A stretch of 64,000 nt of DNA from Rhizohabitans arisaemae (GCF_025996515.1 NZ_BLRH01000060.1:1-64000); one strand, 5' to 3'. Numbered from the stretch's first letter, positions 1 to 8,925 are shown. Notes: a model not told the origin generated them from the sequence alone. Program-made: numbers and translations.

Positions 1-110
1 CCGACAGCACCCGGGCCGCTGTGGACGTCGGGGGCCTGGACCGGCCCGCCCGCCGCCGCGCCACCCGGCTGCGCCCGCTCACCAGGAACGCCGCTAGGGA
101 CTCAACCTCT

Positions 111-1272
111 ATGGATTGGACCGGCCACGCCGCCAAACTAGCCGCGACCGCTGTCCCCCGGGGCTCGCGATGGCGGGAGCCTGTGGCGAACACGCCCCGG
201 CACGGCTTTGTCCCGCGCTGGTGGAGCAGACCTCCGGGGGAGTTCCGGTACTGGGAGTTGAACGACGGGCCCAGCGACCACGATCGGTGGCTCGCGGCGG
301 CCTACGGCAACGAGACCCTGGTCGCCCGGGTCGGCGGTGTCCATGCCGATCACGGCCGACCAGGCGACCGGTCCCAGGAGAGCCGTCCCACATCCTCGTC
401 CATCCTCGTCGACCCTTCCGAGCCTGGTCGTCCAGATGCTCCAGTACGCGGACATCTATGACGGGGCGGATGTGCTCGATGTCGCCACCGGCTCCGGATA
501 CAGCACAGCGCTGCTCTCCAGGTCCCTGGGGACTCGCATGTCACCAGCGTCGATGTGGACCGCTACCTCACCGAGGCCGCGTCCGAGCGGCTGGAGGCGA
601 TCGATCTCCACCCCAGGGTGCTCCCCCTGGACGCCACCGGACCTTTGCCGGCCACCTACGACCGGATCGTGTCGATGGTGTCGGTACGGCCGATTCCGGC
701 AAGCTGGCTCACCGCCTTGCGACCAGGCGGCCGGCTCGTCACCACCATCGCCAACACCAGCTTGATCGTCACAGCGAACAAGACCGAGGAGGACGGCCGT
801 TCGCGGCAATCGGCCGCGTGGAGTGGGACCGCGCCATGTTCATGGAGACGCGGTCGGAATCCGACTATCCGCCCGACCTCAGCCGAATGCTGGACGAGAC
901 GCGCGACCTTGAAGGAGACGACGTTTCACAAGGTCGCTACCCGGTTTTACCGGTGGACTGGAACTGGGATCTGCCGGCCATGCTAGAAGTCGTCTCCCCC
1001 GGGATCAGACACGGCTATGAGAAGGGCGAGGATGGCCGGCGCACCGCCCGCATGGTCCACGCGGACGGGTCATGGGCCAGGGCCACGGGCACGGCTGACG
1101 GGTTGCCTACCGTTCACCAGAGCGGACCCGGCGCCTTTGGGACATCCTCGACGATATCCGGCACCTCTGGGTCACCGAAGGGGAACTGCCGTTGCGAGGC
1201 GCCACGGCCTGCGTGACCCCCAGCGGCGCCATTCGCCTCATGCGCGGCAAATGGCGCGGATGGATCAGATGA
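111..1272 (+). pseudogene. Broken PIMT-like SAM methyltransferase
   Basis: Remains of a SAM-dependent methyltransferase of the protein-L-isoaspartate O-methyltransferase type, resembling those that accompany ATP-grasp RiPP maturation systems in actinomycetes. From ATG 111 (MDWTGHAAKL) the family sequence can be followed to the stop at 1270-1272 only by changing frame four times. The breaks are a 10-bp tandem duplication (391-410), a missing base in the G run near 528-531, an indel near 795-800, and a missing base in the C run near 1127. The SAM-binding motif ([15 protein letters not shown]) is intact at about 472-515. The C-terminal part (LRGATACVTPSGAIRLMRGK) survives in frame 1. No peptide or ATP-grasp partner is visible, because the upstream side is cut by the window edge. 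Several indels in one gene argue for decay; local sequencing error is the alternative. Confidence 0.75.
391..410 (+). repeat. 10-bp tandem duplication disrupting the methyltransferase
   Basis: The decamer CATCCTCGTC occurs twice back to back. Removing one copy restores the frame (PTSSST then LPSLVVQM), so this duplication is the first inactivating lesion of the gene. Confidence 0.85.
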
Positions 1273-1344
1273 CTTACTTGGTCGGCGGTAGACCTGGGCC
1301 GGCGTCTGCCAACACGGCCGCAGGCGCGAGCGACGCCGGATATC

Positions 1345-1950
1345 TCACATGCTGTCATCGGCGGGGATGGCATAACTGGTGTGGGGTGAATCCAGCCAAT
1401 CTCGGTTAATCTGACGGCCCACCACTCTGCCGATAGCGGTGAGTGCCGAGGTGAAGGACTCGGCGGGTTCGACCGCCGGTTCCTCGTCGAGGCTGAAGCG
1501 CAGGCCTTCCAGGTACGGGTCAAGGGCATCGGGATCGGAGCCGGATCGATAGTCGATGTCCAGGACGTCCAGAATGGTGATCAGCTCCCCTGATCGGGCG
1601 TACTTGAGCCGGCACTCCCCATGAAAGTCCCACTCCAACGCGAGAGCCCGCCTGTTCTGGCGAGAGAGTTTGATCGCTGCTTCGTCGCCCACGCAACGAT
1701 GATCACCGATGAGCACGGTCCAGCCGCTGAATGCGCCGACCAGGAGGCCGCCGGCCTGTTCGCCACTGCCGTCCGACCCCGACCCCCACTCGCCGAATCG
1801 GTCTGGCGTCCCCGTCGCCGTGTCGCCGCCGAGCACGGCCACGGCCTCCTCAGCCGAAATGCCTTCGCGCCACAGGGCATAGAACTCCTGCATCGACACG
1901 TCGCTGGGGTCGTAGGAACGAAGCAGTTGAAAGAGATGATCGCCTGTCAT
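1345..1950 (-). CDS. DUF6461-like hypothetical protein
   Basis: Soluble 201-residue protein without signal peptide or membrane segment. The central pattern (GGLLVGAFSGWTVLIG at about 67-83, then a charged segment, then GSDPDALDPYLEGLRF near 137-152) matches what I remember of the actinomycete DUF6461 family, whose members often occur in several copies near other hypothetical or immunity-like genes. No catalytic residues can be proposed. It lies alone on the minus strand, convergent with the methyltransferase pseudogene. The start at 1950 is the first Met of the frame (MTGDHLFQLL), preceded on its strand by AGAGAGGAACC, a usable ribosome binding site. Function unknown. Confidence 0.6.
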   Translation of the reverse strand: MTGDHLFQLLRSYDPSDVSMQEFYALWREGISAEEAVAVLGGDTATGTPDRFGEWGSGSDGSGEQAGGLLVGAFSGWTVLIGDHRCVGDEAAIKLSRQNRRALALEWDFHGECRLKYARSGELITILDVLDIDYRSGSDPDALDPYLEGLRFSLDEEPAVEPAESFTSALTAIGRVVGRQINRDWLDSPHTSYAIPADDSM

Positions 1951-2245
1951 GTCTGGTTCCTCTCTGGCGGGGCTGCCGCCCGGCCCTCCGGCCCGAGCGG
2001 CAGCGGTTGACTACTTGCGTTGGGCCGCTTCGTCCCCGCCCTGGAGCGGCATGTATCGAGCGTGAAGTGTCGATAGTCGACCTCGTAGGGATCCGGCTCG
2101 TCCAGCGTCGCGGTGCCGGCGAGCCGAGCATGAGGGGTCAAGCACCCGGCTGAGCCGCGGTGGCACACTGCGCATCGGATCCTGAGATGTCCGGCGCCCG
2201 GGCGACGTATCGAATGAGTGGCTCAAGCTCGAAAGACGGCACACC

Positions 2246-4594
2246 GTGAGAAAACGTTGGATTGCCATAGCCCTCTCAGTAGTCAACATGGCCTACGGCA
2301 CAGTGATCGCGGCTTCGCCCGTACAGGCGATGAATCCCCGGCCGGATTTCCGGCTCCCCTTCCCCTGCGGCGAGACCTGGAACCTCACATCCCGGGACAA
2401 CCACAATCCGCAGGACGCGAAAATCGACTTCTACGCCGTTGACGACAGCACAACCCAGTACTCACCGGTACTCGCTTCAGCGGCAGGACACGTCACGCAG
2501 GCACCCGAACCCACCCCCAACGGCGAAGTCGAGATCAACCACGGAAACGGCTGGTTCTCCAGCTACATGCACATGAGCGGCATCACGGTGCGGCTCGGCG
2601 ATTATGTCGGCCAGGGACAGGTCATCGGCTATGTCGACAAAATCGGTGTTATCGGATACCCACCGGCGCCCCACCTCCATTATGAGCAGGCGTACGACTT
2701 CAACGGGGACAACAACGGGGACTTCTCGAATCCGACCAACGAGCGGCAGATCCCCGTGCTGGAAGGCCGCGTCACCAACATGGCCCAGCTGGGCGATCAC
2801 TACGCCACCAGCACGAACAGCTGCGCCGCCGGTGGGCGGCAGTCAGCCGTCCAGTACGACTTCGGCCTGGACCAGCAGCTCCAGATCCTGGCCGCCCGGC
2901 CCGGCGACAGCATGCTCATGCAACGGTGGTACGACCCGAAGACGGCCGTCTGGCACCTGAACTCCCTGGGCCACCGGATCGTCGGCGAACCGGCGGTGAC
3001 CGTGTTCAAGGGCGAACTCCATGTCATCGCCCGTAGAGCGGACAACAAACTCATCGACGTGTACTTCAGCCCCCGTGGCGGCGGCTGGCGATTCAACGTC
3101 CTGCCCGGCGAGGTCTCGGCCGACCCCGACGTCGCGTTCTACGGACCCAACAACAATCTGCACGTCGCCGCCAGAGGCACGAACGGGTTGCTGTACCGGT
3201 GGTGGACCACTCCTTCCGGCTGGTCCAACCCGGTCAACGTCGACCCGGGCCTGCAGATCACCGGAAAGCCGGCGATAGCCGGCTTCCACCAAGGCCTCTA
3301 CATCGTCGCCAGGGCAGCGGACAACAAGATGTGGAGCTGGCTGTTCGGCGGGGGTCTCTCCGCCTCCGGGCGTCGGCTCCAACTGGAGGGAGCCGGAGCC
3401 GACGATCCGGACTTGTCCGGAGACCCGTGGGGGTACACGCTGCACGCGATCGTCCGGGGTACCGACAACCAAATCTGGTACTGGGATTTCCCATCACATC
3501 GTCCTGACTGGCACATTTGGACTTCTCCCAGCCTTATCGGCCAGAATCGGTCCGTCGCCGGTGCGCCCGCAGCCGCCGTCTACCGTGGCGCACTGCACGT
3601 CGTGGCCCGTGGCACCGACAGTACGATTTACCACTGGTGGCGGAACGGAGACGGTTCATGGAACCGGGAGGCCCCGGGCGGCCAAATGTCCGGAAATCCC
3701 AGCGCTTTCAAGTACAAGGACATGTTCCACATCACCGGCAAGAACGCCGGCGGAGGCATCAAGCACATCTGGTTCAACGGCACCTGGAATCAGGCGGACC
3801 GCAGTCTCGGTGACGGCGCGAACGAGCCCCCCAACAACGGGCCCCCCGGGACACCACCGGCCGGTACCAACCACACGGATCTCAACAGCGACGGGAAGAG
3901 CGACCTGCTCACCGTCTACGGCAACCACGAGATGCACTGGTATCCGGGCAAGGGCGACGGCTCCTTCTGGTCCGCACGCTTCATCGACCATGCCGGATTC
4001 AAGCTGATGGCCAAGGGCGACCTCAACGGCGACTCCAAAGCCGACCTCCTCGCGGTCTACGAAGGGAGCAACGCCATGTACTGGTACCCCGGTAAGGGCG
4101 ACGGCACCTTCTGGTCCGCACGCTACCTCTCCGAGGCCAACTTCCGGCACATGGAACTCGCCGACCTCAACGGCGACGGCAACCTGGACCTGCTCGCCGT
4201 CTACACGGCCGGCAACGCCATGCACTGGTACCCGGGCAAGGGCGACGGCACCTTCTGGTCCGCACGCCCCCTCGACCAGGCCAACTTCAAGAACCTGGCG
4301 GTCGGCGACCTCAACGGGGACGGCAAGGCCGACCTGCTCGCCGTCTACGACGGAAGCAACGGCATGCACTGGTACCCCGGCAAGGGCGACGGCACCTTCT
4401 GGTCACCCCGCTACATCTCCCAGGCCAACTTCCGGCACATGGAACTCGCCGACCTCAACGGGGACGGCAAGCGCGACCTGCTCGCCGTCTACGACGGAAG
4501 CAACGCGATGTACTGGTATCCCGGCAAGGGCGATGGCACCTTCTGGTCCGCGCGCCCCCTCGACCAGGGCAACTTCAAACTGATGGCCCTCTGA
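2246..4594 (+). CDS. Secreted M23 peptidase with PLL-like propeller and FG-GAP repeats
   Basis: Predicted secreted cell-wall endopeptidase. Residues 1-28 form a signal peptide (basic MRKRW, hydrophobic core, end at VQA). Residues about 35-150 form an M23 (LytM/lysostaphin) domain with likely zinc ligands H53, D61 and the H143-x-H145 pair (APHLHYEQ). The H-x7-D spacing is wider than in LytM, as in other actinomycete secreted M23 proteins. Residues about 205-530 carry repeated HVxARGxDN-type blades, like the PLL lectin propeller. From about 545 to the end run 48-residue FG-GAP/VCBS repeats with calcium-binding DLNGDGKxDLL loops and a YPGKGDGTFWSAR core. Start is GTG 2246; only a weak GAAAG precedes it. 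A terminator follows directly. The second peptidase at 7434 has the same ends but lacks the propeller. The repeats probably bind wall or surface glycans. Confidence 0.88.
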   Translation: MRKRWIAIALSVVNMAYGTVIAASPVQAMNPRPDFRLPFPCGETWNLTSRDNHNPQDAKIDFYAVDDSTTQYSPVLASAAGHVTQAPEPTPNGEVEINHGNGWFSSYMHMSGITVRLGDYVGQGQVIGYVDKIGVIGYPPAPHLHYEQAYDFNGDNNGDFSNPTNERQIPVLEGRVTNMAQLGDHYATSTNSCAAGGRQSAVQYDFGLDQQLQILAARPGDSMLMQRWYDPKTAVWHLNSLGHRIVGEPAVTVFKGELHVIARRADNKLIDVYFSPRGGGWRFNVLPGEVSADPDVAFYGPNNNLHVAARGTNGLLYRWWTTPSGWSNPVNVDPGLQITGKPAIAGFHQGLYIVARAADNKMWSWLFGGGLSASGRRLQLEGAGADDPDLSGDPWGYTLHAIVRGTDNQIWYWDFPSHRPDWHIWTSPSLIGQNRSVAGAPAAAVYRGALHVVARGTDSTIYHWWRNGDGSWNREAPGGQMSGNPSAFKYKDMFHITGKNAGGGIKHIWFNGTWNQADRSLGDGANEPPNNGPPGTPPAGTNHTDLNSDGKSDLLTVYGNHEMHWYPGKGDGSFWSARFIDHAGFKLMAKGDLNGDSKADLLAVYEGSNAMYWYPGKGDGTFWSARYLSEANFRHMELADLNGDGNLDLLAVYTAGNAMHWYPGKGDGTFWSARPLDQANFKNLAVGDLNGDGKADLLAVYDGSNGMHWYPGKGDGTFWSPRYISQANFRHMELADLNGDGKRDLLAVYDGSNAMYWYPGKGDGTFWSARPLDQGNFKLMAL

Positions 4595-4607
4595 CCACGG
4601 CGATCGA

Positions 4608-4634
4608 CCGGGCAGGCTCCTCATGCCTGCCCGG
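4608..4634 (+). terminator. Hairpin terminator of the first M23 gene
   Basis: Perfect 10-bp inverted repeat (CCGGGCAGGC at 4608-4617, GCCTGCCCGG at 4625-4634) with a 7-nt loop, 13 bp after the stop. No U tract follows, which is common in actinomycetes. The same GGGCAGGC stem is used after the second M23 gene. Confidence 0.8.
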
Positions 4635-4924
4635 CTCGTCTCCTGTCGGTACGGCCCGGCAACCCGCCGGGGTCCCGGAGAATCTCATCGGCAGGGATCC
4701 CGCCTCAAGACGAGTCGATCGTTTGCTTCCGAGACCGGGACTTCCCATTCCGGTACGGCCTGCGGCCGCTCAGCCGGTAGCCCGCCGGGTCACCGCGGAG
4801 CCCGTACGGCTTGAGCTGCGACGCCGGGGAGACGGCGACCGGTGGCGGAGCCCGTACGGCATGCGCCCCGGGTGAATCTCCGTCGCCCTGAACGCATCCC
4901 CGATCGACCGGGACATGATCGAAA
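4635..4924. repeat. Gene-free stretch with GTACGG-bearing short repeats
   Basis: No credible coding frame. Contains two GTACGGCC octamers (about 4649 and 4753) and an exact 16-bp direct repeat GCGGAGCCCGTACGGC at 4795-4810 and 4845-4860. The octamer recurs in most intergenic spaces of the window. Confidence 0.6.
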
Positions 4925-4940
4925 TATACGCCGGATATAC
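4925..4940 (+). promoter_or_regulatory. TATAC-N6-TATAC element
   Basis: TATAC at 4925-4929 and 4936-4940, one helical turn (11 bp) apart, ending 48 bp before the ATG at 4989. The same element with the same spacing and the same 48-bp distance precedes the GTG at 7434. It could be an AraC-type operator for the neighbouring AraC paralogues or a shared promoter element. Confidence 0.55.
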
Positions 4941-4988
4941 GGCCCGGGATCACGCTCCTGCTAAAGGATGCTTGGAGGTTCAGGAGCG

Positions 4989-5243
4989 ATGAGGAAACGA
5001 TCGATCGCATTCGCGGTCATGATGCTGTCCACGGGCACCGTGGTGCCCGCACCCGCAGCCATAGCGAGATCGCAGGCCACCGCCGCCCCGAAGGCGGCCT
5101 GCGCGGACGGCGCCAAGTTCGGAGAGCGGACCGTCCAGGGCGCGCCCTCGGGCACGCCGAACGTGCCCGACGGAACATTCATTCACGGCAGCGCGTACGT
5201 CTGGCGGGTGCAGGCCGTGGACGTCAACCGATTGATTGGCTGA
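4989..5243 (+). CDS. Small secreted protein (84 aa)
   Basis: Starts at ATG 4989 behind a clear CAGGAG site; a longer reading from 4968 lacks one. Residues 1-27 are a signal peptide (MRKRS, then hydrophobic AFAVMMLSTGTVVP, Ala-rich end) close to that of the M23 protein at 2246. The mature part is about 57 residues, has a single Cys (in KAACADG), is Gly/Pro rich and has no domain I recognise. It ends abruptly at VDVNRLIG, so it may be a shortened relic of a larger secreted protein. The upstream TATAC-N6-TATAC element is shared with the second M23 gene, so the two are probably expressed together and exported together. Function unknown. Confidence 0.6.
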   Translation: MRKRSIAFAVMMLSTGTVVPAPAAIARSQATAAPKAACADGAKFGERTVQGAPSGTPNVPDGTFIHGSAYVWRVQAVDVNRLIG

Positions 5244-5435
5244 TTTCCCGGCACGACGGTCCCGCGGGACCCGTCGACGATCCCACGTTCGGCCTCGGCC
5301 CGGCTTGTCCAGGCCGGGTCACCCAGAGTCATGACGCGTTCGCCGTACCTAAACCTCGGGCGCCTTGCCGACGGTTCTCACCGGGCCGGACGAAGACCGC
5401 TCAATCAGATTGCAGGCCTTCAAGGAGGGGCCATA

Positions 5436-6266
5436 TTGCGCATTCAACGACTGGTCGAACTCGCCGACTTCATCCTCGCCGATATCCACTTCCGGCCGAG
5501 CGCACTCGACTGGTCCACGCCCGCACCCGAGCCGATGGACGCCGTCTGCCTCCTGCGATCGGGCTGGTTGCGCAGAGCCGCCGCCGGGCGAACCGAGTTC
5601 CTGGACACCACCCAGGGATACATCGCTCGCCGCGGGGTGGAGAAGCGCGTCTTCGGCCGGGAAGCCCGGCTGACCTGGATCCAGCTCACCCCCGACGCCT
5701 ACGACACCCTGGACCGCGGGCAGCGGCGGAACCGGGACTGGCTCTTCGCCGTGAACCCGGCCCTCGACCTGCGGCACCGGGAACTCATCGCCGCCGCCAG
5801 GTGCGGCACCGACGAGTTCGAGATAGCCGAACGGACCTACGCGCTGCTCGACGTGCTGCCGCCCCTGGGCCGGCGGCTCGGCCCGGGCACGCGGCCCCAC
5901 ACCCGGGTCACCCACCAAGCCATAGCCGACTCGGCCCGGGAAGCGCTCAACCACAATCCGACGATCACGATGAGCCGCCTGGCCCAGGCCGTCGGCTACT
6001 CCCCCAACCACTTCAGCCGGGTGTTCCGCGCCGTGACCGGCACGTCCGTCACCGACTACCGGAACGAGCTACGGGTACGCGCCGTTCTCGAAGAACTCGC
6101 CGACGGCGCCGACAACCTGGCCGACCTCGCGTCCAGACACGGATTCTCCGATCACGCCCACCTGACCAGAACCGTCATCCGGAAGGTCGGCCGCAACCCG
6201 TCGGAGCTGCGCCGCCTCCTGCACGCGGAACGACGAACGCGCTGTGAAACCGCGGCGGCTTCCTAG
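5436..6266 (+). CDS. AraC-family regulator 1
   Basis: AraC/XylS-type transcription factor of 276 residues. An N-terminal cupin-like sensing domain (about 1-150, with AVCLLRSGWLRRAAAGRTEF and RLTWIQLTPDAYDTL) is followed by the double helix-turn-helix (about 175-265: TMSRLAQAVGYSPNHFSRVF and NLADLASRHGFSDHAHLTRT). I chose TTG 5436 because AAGGAGGGG lies 5 nt upstream. With the equivalent TTG the neighbour at 6507 has exactly the same length (831 bp). The two regulators are near-identical along their length and must be a recent tandem duplication. They sit between the small secreted gene and the second M23 peptidase, which they probably control. The inducer is unknown; the HTH is at the normal C-terminal position. 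Confidence 0.88.
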   Translation: MRIQRLVELADFILADIHFRPSALDWSTPAPEPMDAVCLLRSGWLRRAAAGRTEFLDTTQGYIARRGVEKRVFGREARLTWIQLTPDAYDTLDRGQRRNRDWLFAVNPALDLRHRELIAAARCGTDEFEIAERTYALLDVLPPLGRRLGPGTRPHTRVTHQAIADSAREALNHNPTITMSRLAQAVGYSPNHFSRVFRAVTGTSVTDYRNELRVRAVLEELADGADNLADLASRHGFSDHAHLTRTVIRKVGRNPSELRRLLHAERRTRCETAAAS

Positions 6267-6506
6267 CCATCCGCCAGGTGAGCGAATCCGCGCCGGTAGG
6301 TGGGGTGGCGGCCCCGCAGGGCGTACGGCACGCTTGCCGGTACGGCCTGCGGACGCTCGCCCACGACCTGCCGCAGGCACGTACCATGCAATTTGGAATA
6401 CCCGAAATCATCCCGGCATCCGCCGAATCCTCATCACCGAACCGGCAGAATTCAGATGGGCGGCCGTCTCCCAGCCCACTCGTTCGGCCTTCGTGGAGGA
6501 CCCGTG
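6267..6506. other. Spacer between AraC paralogues
   Basis: No gene seen. Contains a GTACGGCC octamer near 6340 inside a short GGTACGGCCTGCGG string that recurs at 4752, 25163 and 25371, and an AT-richer patch (about 6385-6410) that could hold the promoter of the second AraC gene. Confidence 0.4.
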
Positions 6507-7337
6507 TTGCGCGTTCAACGACTGGCTGAGGTCACCGGCGTCGTCCTCGCCGACATCCACTTCCAGCCGGCCGCCCTCACCTGGTCGCCATCCCTGCCGG
6601 AGACCGTGGACGCCATCTGCCTCGTACGGTCCGGCTGGTTCCGCAGAGCCGCCGTCGGACGCACCGAGTTCCTGGACGCCGCCTACGGATACATCGCGCG
6701 CATCGGGGTCGAGGAGCGCGTCTTCGGCCGGGAGGCCCGGCTGACCTGGATCCAGCTCACTCCCGACGCCTACGACACCCTGGTCCAGGGGCACCGCGGG
6801 AACCGGGAGTGGTTCTTCGCCGCGAACCCGGCTCTCGACCTGCGGCACCGGGAACTCATCGCCGCCGCCGGACGCGGCACCGACGGGTTCGAGATGGCCG
6901 AACGGACCCACGCGCTGCTCGCCGCCCTGCCGGCCCGGACCGAGCGCCCCGGCCCGGGCCGGCGGCCACGCACCCTGGTCGCGCACCGCTCCCTGACCGA
7001 CTCGGTCCGGGAGGCGCTCAACCACGACCCGACGATCGGCCTCGACTCCCTGGCCAAGGCCATCGGGTACTCACCCCACCACGTCAGCCGGGTGTTCAGC
7101 GCCATGACCGGGCGATCGGTCACCGACTACCGGAACGAGCTGCGCGTGCGTTCGGTCCTCGAAGACCTCGCCCAGGGCGCCGACAACCTGGCCGACCTGG
7201 CGACCCGGCACGGGTTCGCCGATCACGCCCACTTGACCAGGACCGTCGTCCAGAAGGTGGGCCGTACGCCCTCGGCGTTGCGCCGCCAGCTGAGTACGGG
7301 ACGGCGGACGTCCCGGGACCTGCGGGTCACACCCTGA
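6507..7337 (+). CDS. AraC-family regulator 2
   Basis: Paralogue of the regulator at 5436 with the same 276-residue length when started at TTG 6507, which has GGAGG 7 nt upstream (GTG 6504 is the alternative). N-terminal sensing domain (AICLVRSGWFRRAAVGRTEF) and C-terminal double HTH (GLDSLAKAIGYSPHHVSRVF, NLADLATRHGFADHAHLTRT). Most differences from copy 1 are conservative, and residues of both recognition helices are largely retained, so the two may bind the same site. It is followed by 96 bp holding a TATAC-N6-TATAC element and then the second M23 gene. Whether the copies are redundant, or an activator-repressor pair, cannot be told. Confidence 0.88.
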   Translation: MRVQRLAEVTGVVLADIHFQPAALTWSPSLPETVDAICLVRSGWFRRAAVGRTEFLDAAYGYIARIGVEERVFGREARLTWIQLTPDAYDTLVQGHRGNREWFFAANPALDLRHRELIAAAGRGTDGFEMAERTHALLAALPARTERPGPGRRPRTLVAHRSLTDSVREALNHDPTIGLDSLAKAIGYSPHHVSRVFSAMTGRSVTDYRNELRVRSVLEDLAQGADNLADLATRHGFADHAHLTRTVVQKVGRTPSALRRQLSTGRRTSRDLRVTP

Positions 7338-7369
7338 CCTTCGGATCCCGATATCCGATCACGGTCGCT

Positions 7370-7385
7370 TATACATCGCGTATAC
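7370..7385 (+). promoter_or_regulatory. TATAC-N6-TATAC element
   Basis: TATAC at 7370-7374 and 7381-7385, 11 bp apart, ending 48 bp before the GTG at 7434. Same layout as at 4925-4940. A nearby imperfect palindrome (CGGATCCCGATATCCG, from 7342) may add to the site. Confidence 0.55.
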
Positions 7386-7433
7386 AACCCGGTGCCACTC
7401 TCGGTTCGGCTTCATCGGAGAGAGGAGCACTCG

Positions 7434-8876
7434 GTGAACCGACTCCTGACGACGGCACTCGCCGTCGTGGCGGCGATCGCCGCGATACCCGTGTCCGCAA
7501 CCGCCTCGGCTTCGGCTTCGGCCGCGACGCTGCGGCCCCTGTTCCAGCTGCCTTTCCTGTGCGGGGAGAACTGGCGGCTGTCCACCTATCGCGGCCACGA
7601 CGACTACGACATCGACTTCTTCGCGAGCGGCGGGCCCACCGCGGGCCGTACCATCGTCGCCGCGGCCGGCGGCCGCGTCCTGCGCGCCGGATGGGACGGC
7701 AGATGGGCCGACGGCAGCAACGCGCCCCCGGGAACCGTCGGAACCCGCTGGGGACTCGGCTACCACGTGATCATCGACCACGGCGGAGGCTGGACCACCG
7801 TCTACGGCCACATGGTCACCTGGCCCGCCGTCGCCACCGGCCAGACCCTTACCCAGGGACGCTACCTGGGCAATGTCGGCAAAACCGGTGCCACCCGCGT
7901 CGAGCACCTGCACTACGAACAACTCGACGACACCCTCGACCCCACCAGGACCCGGGGCGTCCGCGACAAGACCGAGGCCCACTTCAACGGCATCCCCTCC
8001 GGCATCACCACCGACGGCGACGCCACCACCGGTCCCCTCTACATCGGCGGGAGCCCCTCCCCCAACCAGTACCGCACCAGCAACAACTGCGGTGGTGGCG
8101 GCAGCGAGCCTCCGCTGCCTCCGCCCGGACCGCCCGGAACAGGCACCGGCCACGCGGACCTCAACGGCGACGGCAAGACCGACCTGCTCGCCGTCTACGA
8201 CGGCGACCAGAGCATGAACTGGTATCCCGGCAAGGGTGACGGCACCTTCTGGTCCGCCCGCCGCATCGACCAGGCCCACTTCAAGCTCATGGCCAAGGGC
8301 GACCTGAACGGGGACGGCAAGGCGGACCTGCTCGCGATCTACGAGGCGACCGGGGGCCTGTACTGGTATCCGGGCAAGGGTGACGGCACCTTCTGGTCCG
8401 CACGCTACATCGACCACGCGAACTTCCGGCACATGGAGCTCGCCGACCTCAACGGGGACCGCATCCTGGACCTCCTCGCGATCTACGAGGGGAGCAACGG
8501 CATGCACTGGTATCCCGGCAAGGGCGACGGCACCTTCTGGTCCGCACGCTACATCGACCAGGCCGGCTTCAAGAACGTCGCGGTCGGCGACCTCAACGGC
8601 GACGGCAAGGCCGACCTGCTCGCCGTGTACGACGCCACCGGCGGCATGCACTGGTACCCGGGTAAAGGCGACGGCACCTTCTGGTCCGCACGCTACATCG
8701 ACCAGGCCGGCTTCCGGCACATGGAACTCGCCGACCTCAACGGCGACGGCAAACGCGACCTGCTCGCCGTCTACGACGGAAGCAACGGTATGCACTGGTA
8801 TCCCGGCAAGGGCGACGGGACCTTCTGGTCCGCACGCTACATCGACCAGGCCGGCTTCAAACTGATGGCCCTCTAG
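7434..8876 (+). CDS. Secreted M23 peptidase with FG-GAP repeats
   Basis: Predicted secreted peptidoglycan endopeptidase of 480 residues. Start GTG 7434 has GAGGAG 6 nt upstream and begins a signal peptide (MNRLLTTALAVVAAIAAIPV, then an Ala/Ser-rich end near residue 31). The M23 domain spans about 36-165, with likely zinc ligands H55, D61, H158 and H160 (VEHLHYEQ). A Gly/Pro linker (about 222-240) leads to five 48-residue FG-GAP/VCBS repeats reaching the C-terminus, each with DLNGDGKxDLL and YPGKGDGTFWSAR. It lacks the propeller seen in the protein at 2246. Its repeat DNA is very close to that of the first gene, including the final FKLMAL, which suggests duplication or gene conversion. Probably controlled by the AraC pair upstream. 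Confidence 0.88.
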   Translation: MNRLLTTALAVVAAIAAIPVSATASASASAATLRPLFQLPFLCGENWRLSTYRGHDDYDIDFFASGGPTAGRTIVAAAGGRVLRAGWDGRWADGSNAPPGTVGTRWGLGYHVIIDHGGGWTTVYGHMVTWPAVATGQTLTQGRYLGNVGKTGATRVEHLHYEQLDDTLDPTRTRGVRDKTEAHFNGIPSGITTDGDATTGPLYIGGSPSPNQYRTSNNCGGGGSEPPLPPPGPPGTGTGHADLNGDGKTDLLAVYDGDQSMNWYPGKGDGTFWSARRIDQAHFKLMAKGDLNGDGKADLLAIYEATGGLYWYPGKGDGTFWSARYIDHANFRHMELADLNGDRILDLLAIYEGSNGMHWYPGKGDGTFWSARYIDQAGFKNVAVGDLNGDGKADLLAVYDATGGMHWYPGKGDGTFWSARYIDQAGFRHMELADLNGDGKRDLLAVYDGSNGMHWYPGKGDGTFWSARYIDQAGFKLMAL

Positions 8877-8887
8877 CCGCAACCCCT

Positions 8888-8925
8888 GGGCAGGCTTCCC
8901 GATCACGCCGATCGGGAGCCTGCCC
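8888..8925. terminator. Bidirectional terminator
   Basis: Long hairpin: GGGCAGGCTTCCCGATC at 8888-8904 pairs with GATCGGGAGCCTGCCC at 8910-8925 (one bulged T, 5-nt loop). It lies between the convergent M23 and deaminase genes and can serve both. Confidence 0.8.

Noticed and set aside
1-110. 3' end of an upstream gene
   Set aside because: A plus-strand frame ending at TAG 95-97 is possible, but 30 codons without a recognisable motif do not support a call.
3877-4590. Regular repeats that could suggest a CRISPR-like array
   Set aside because: The 144-bp repeats are in frame and encode FG-GAP calcium-binding units; there are no unique spacers or cas genes.
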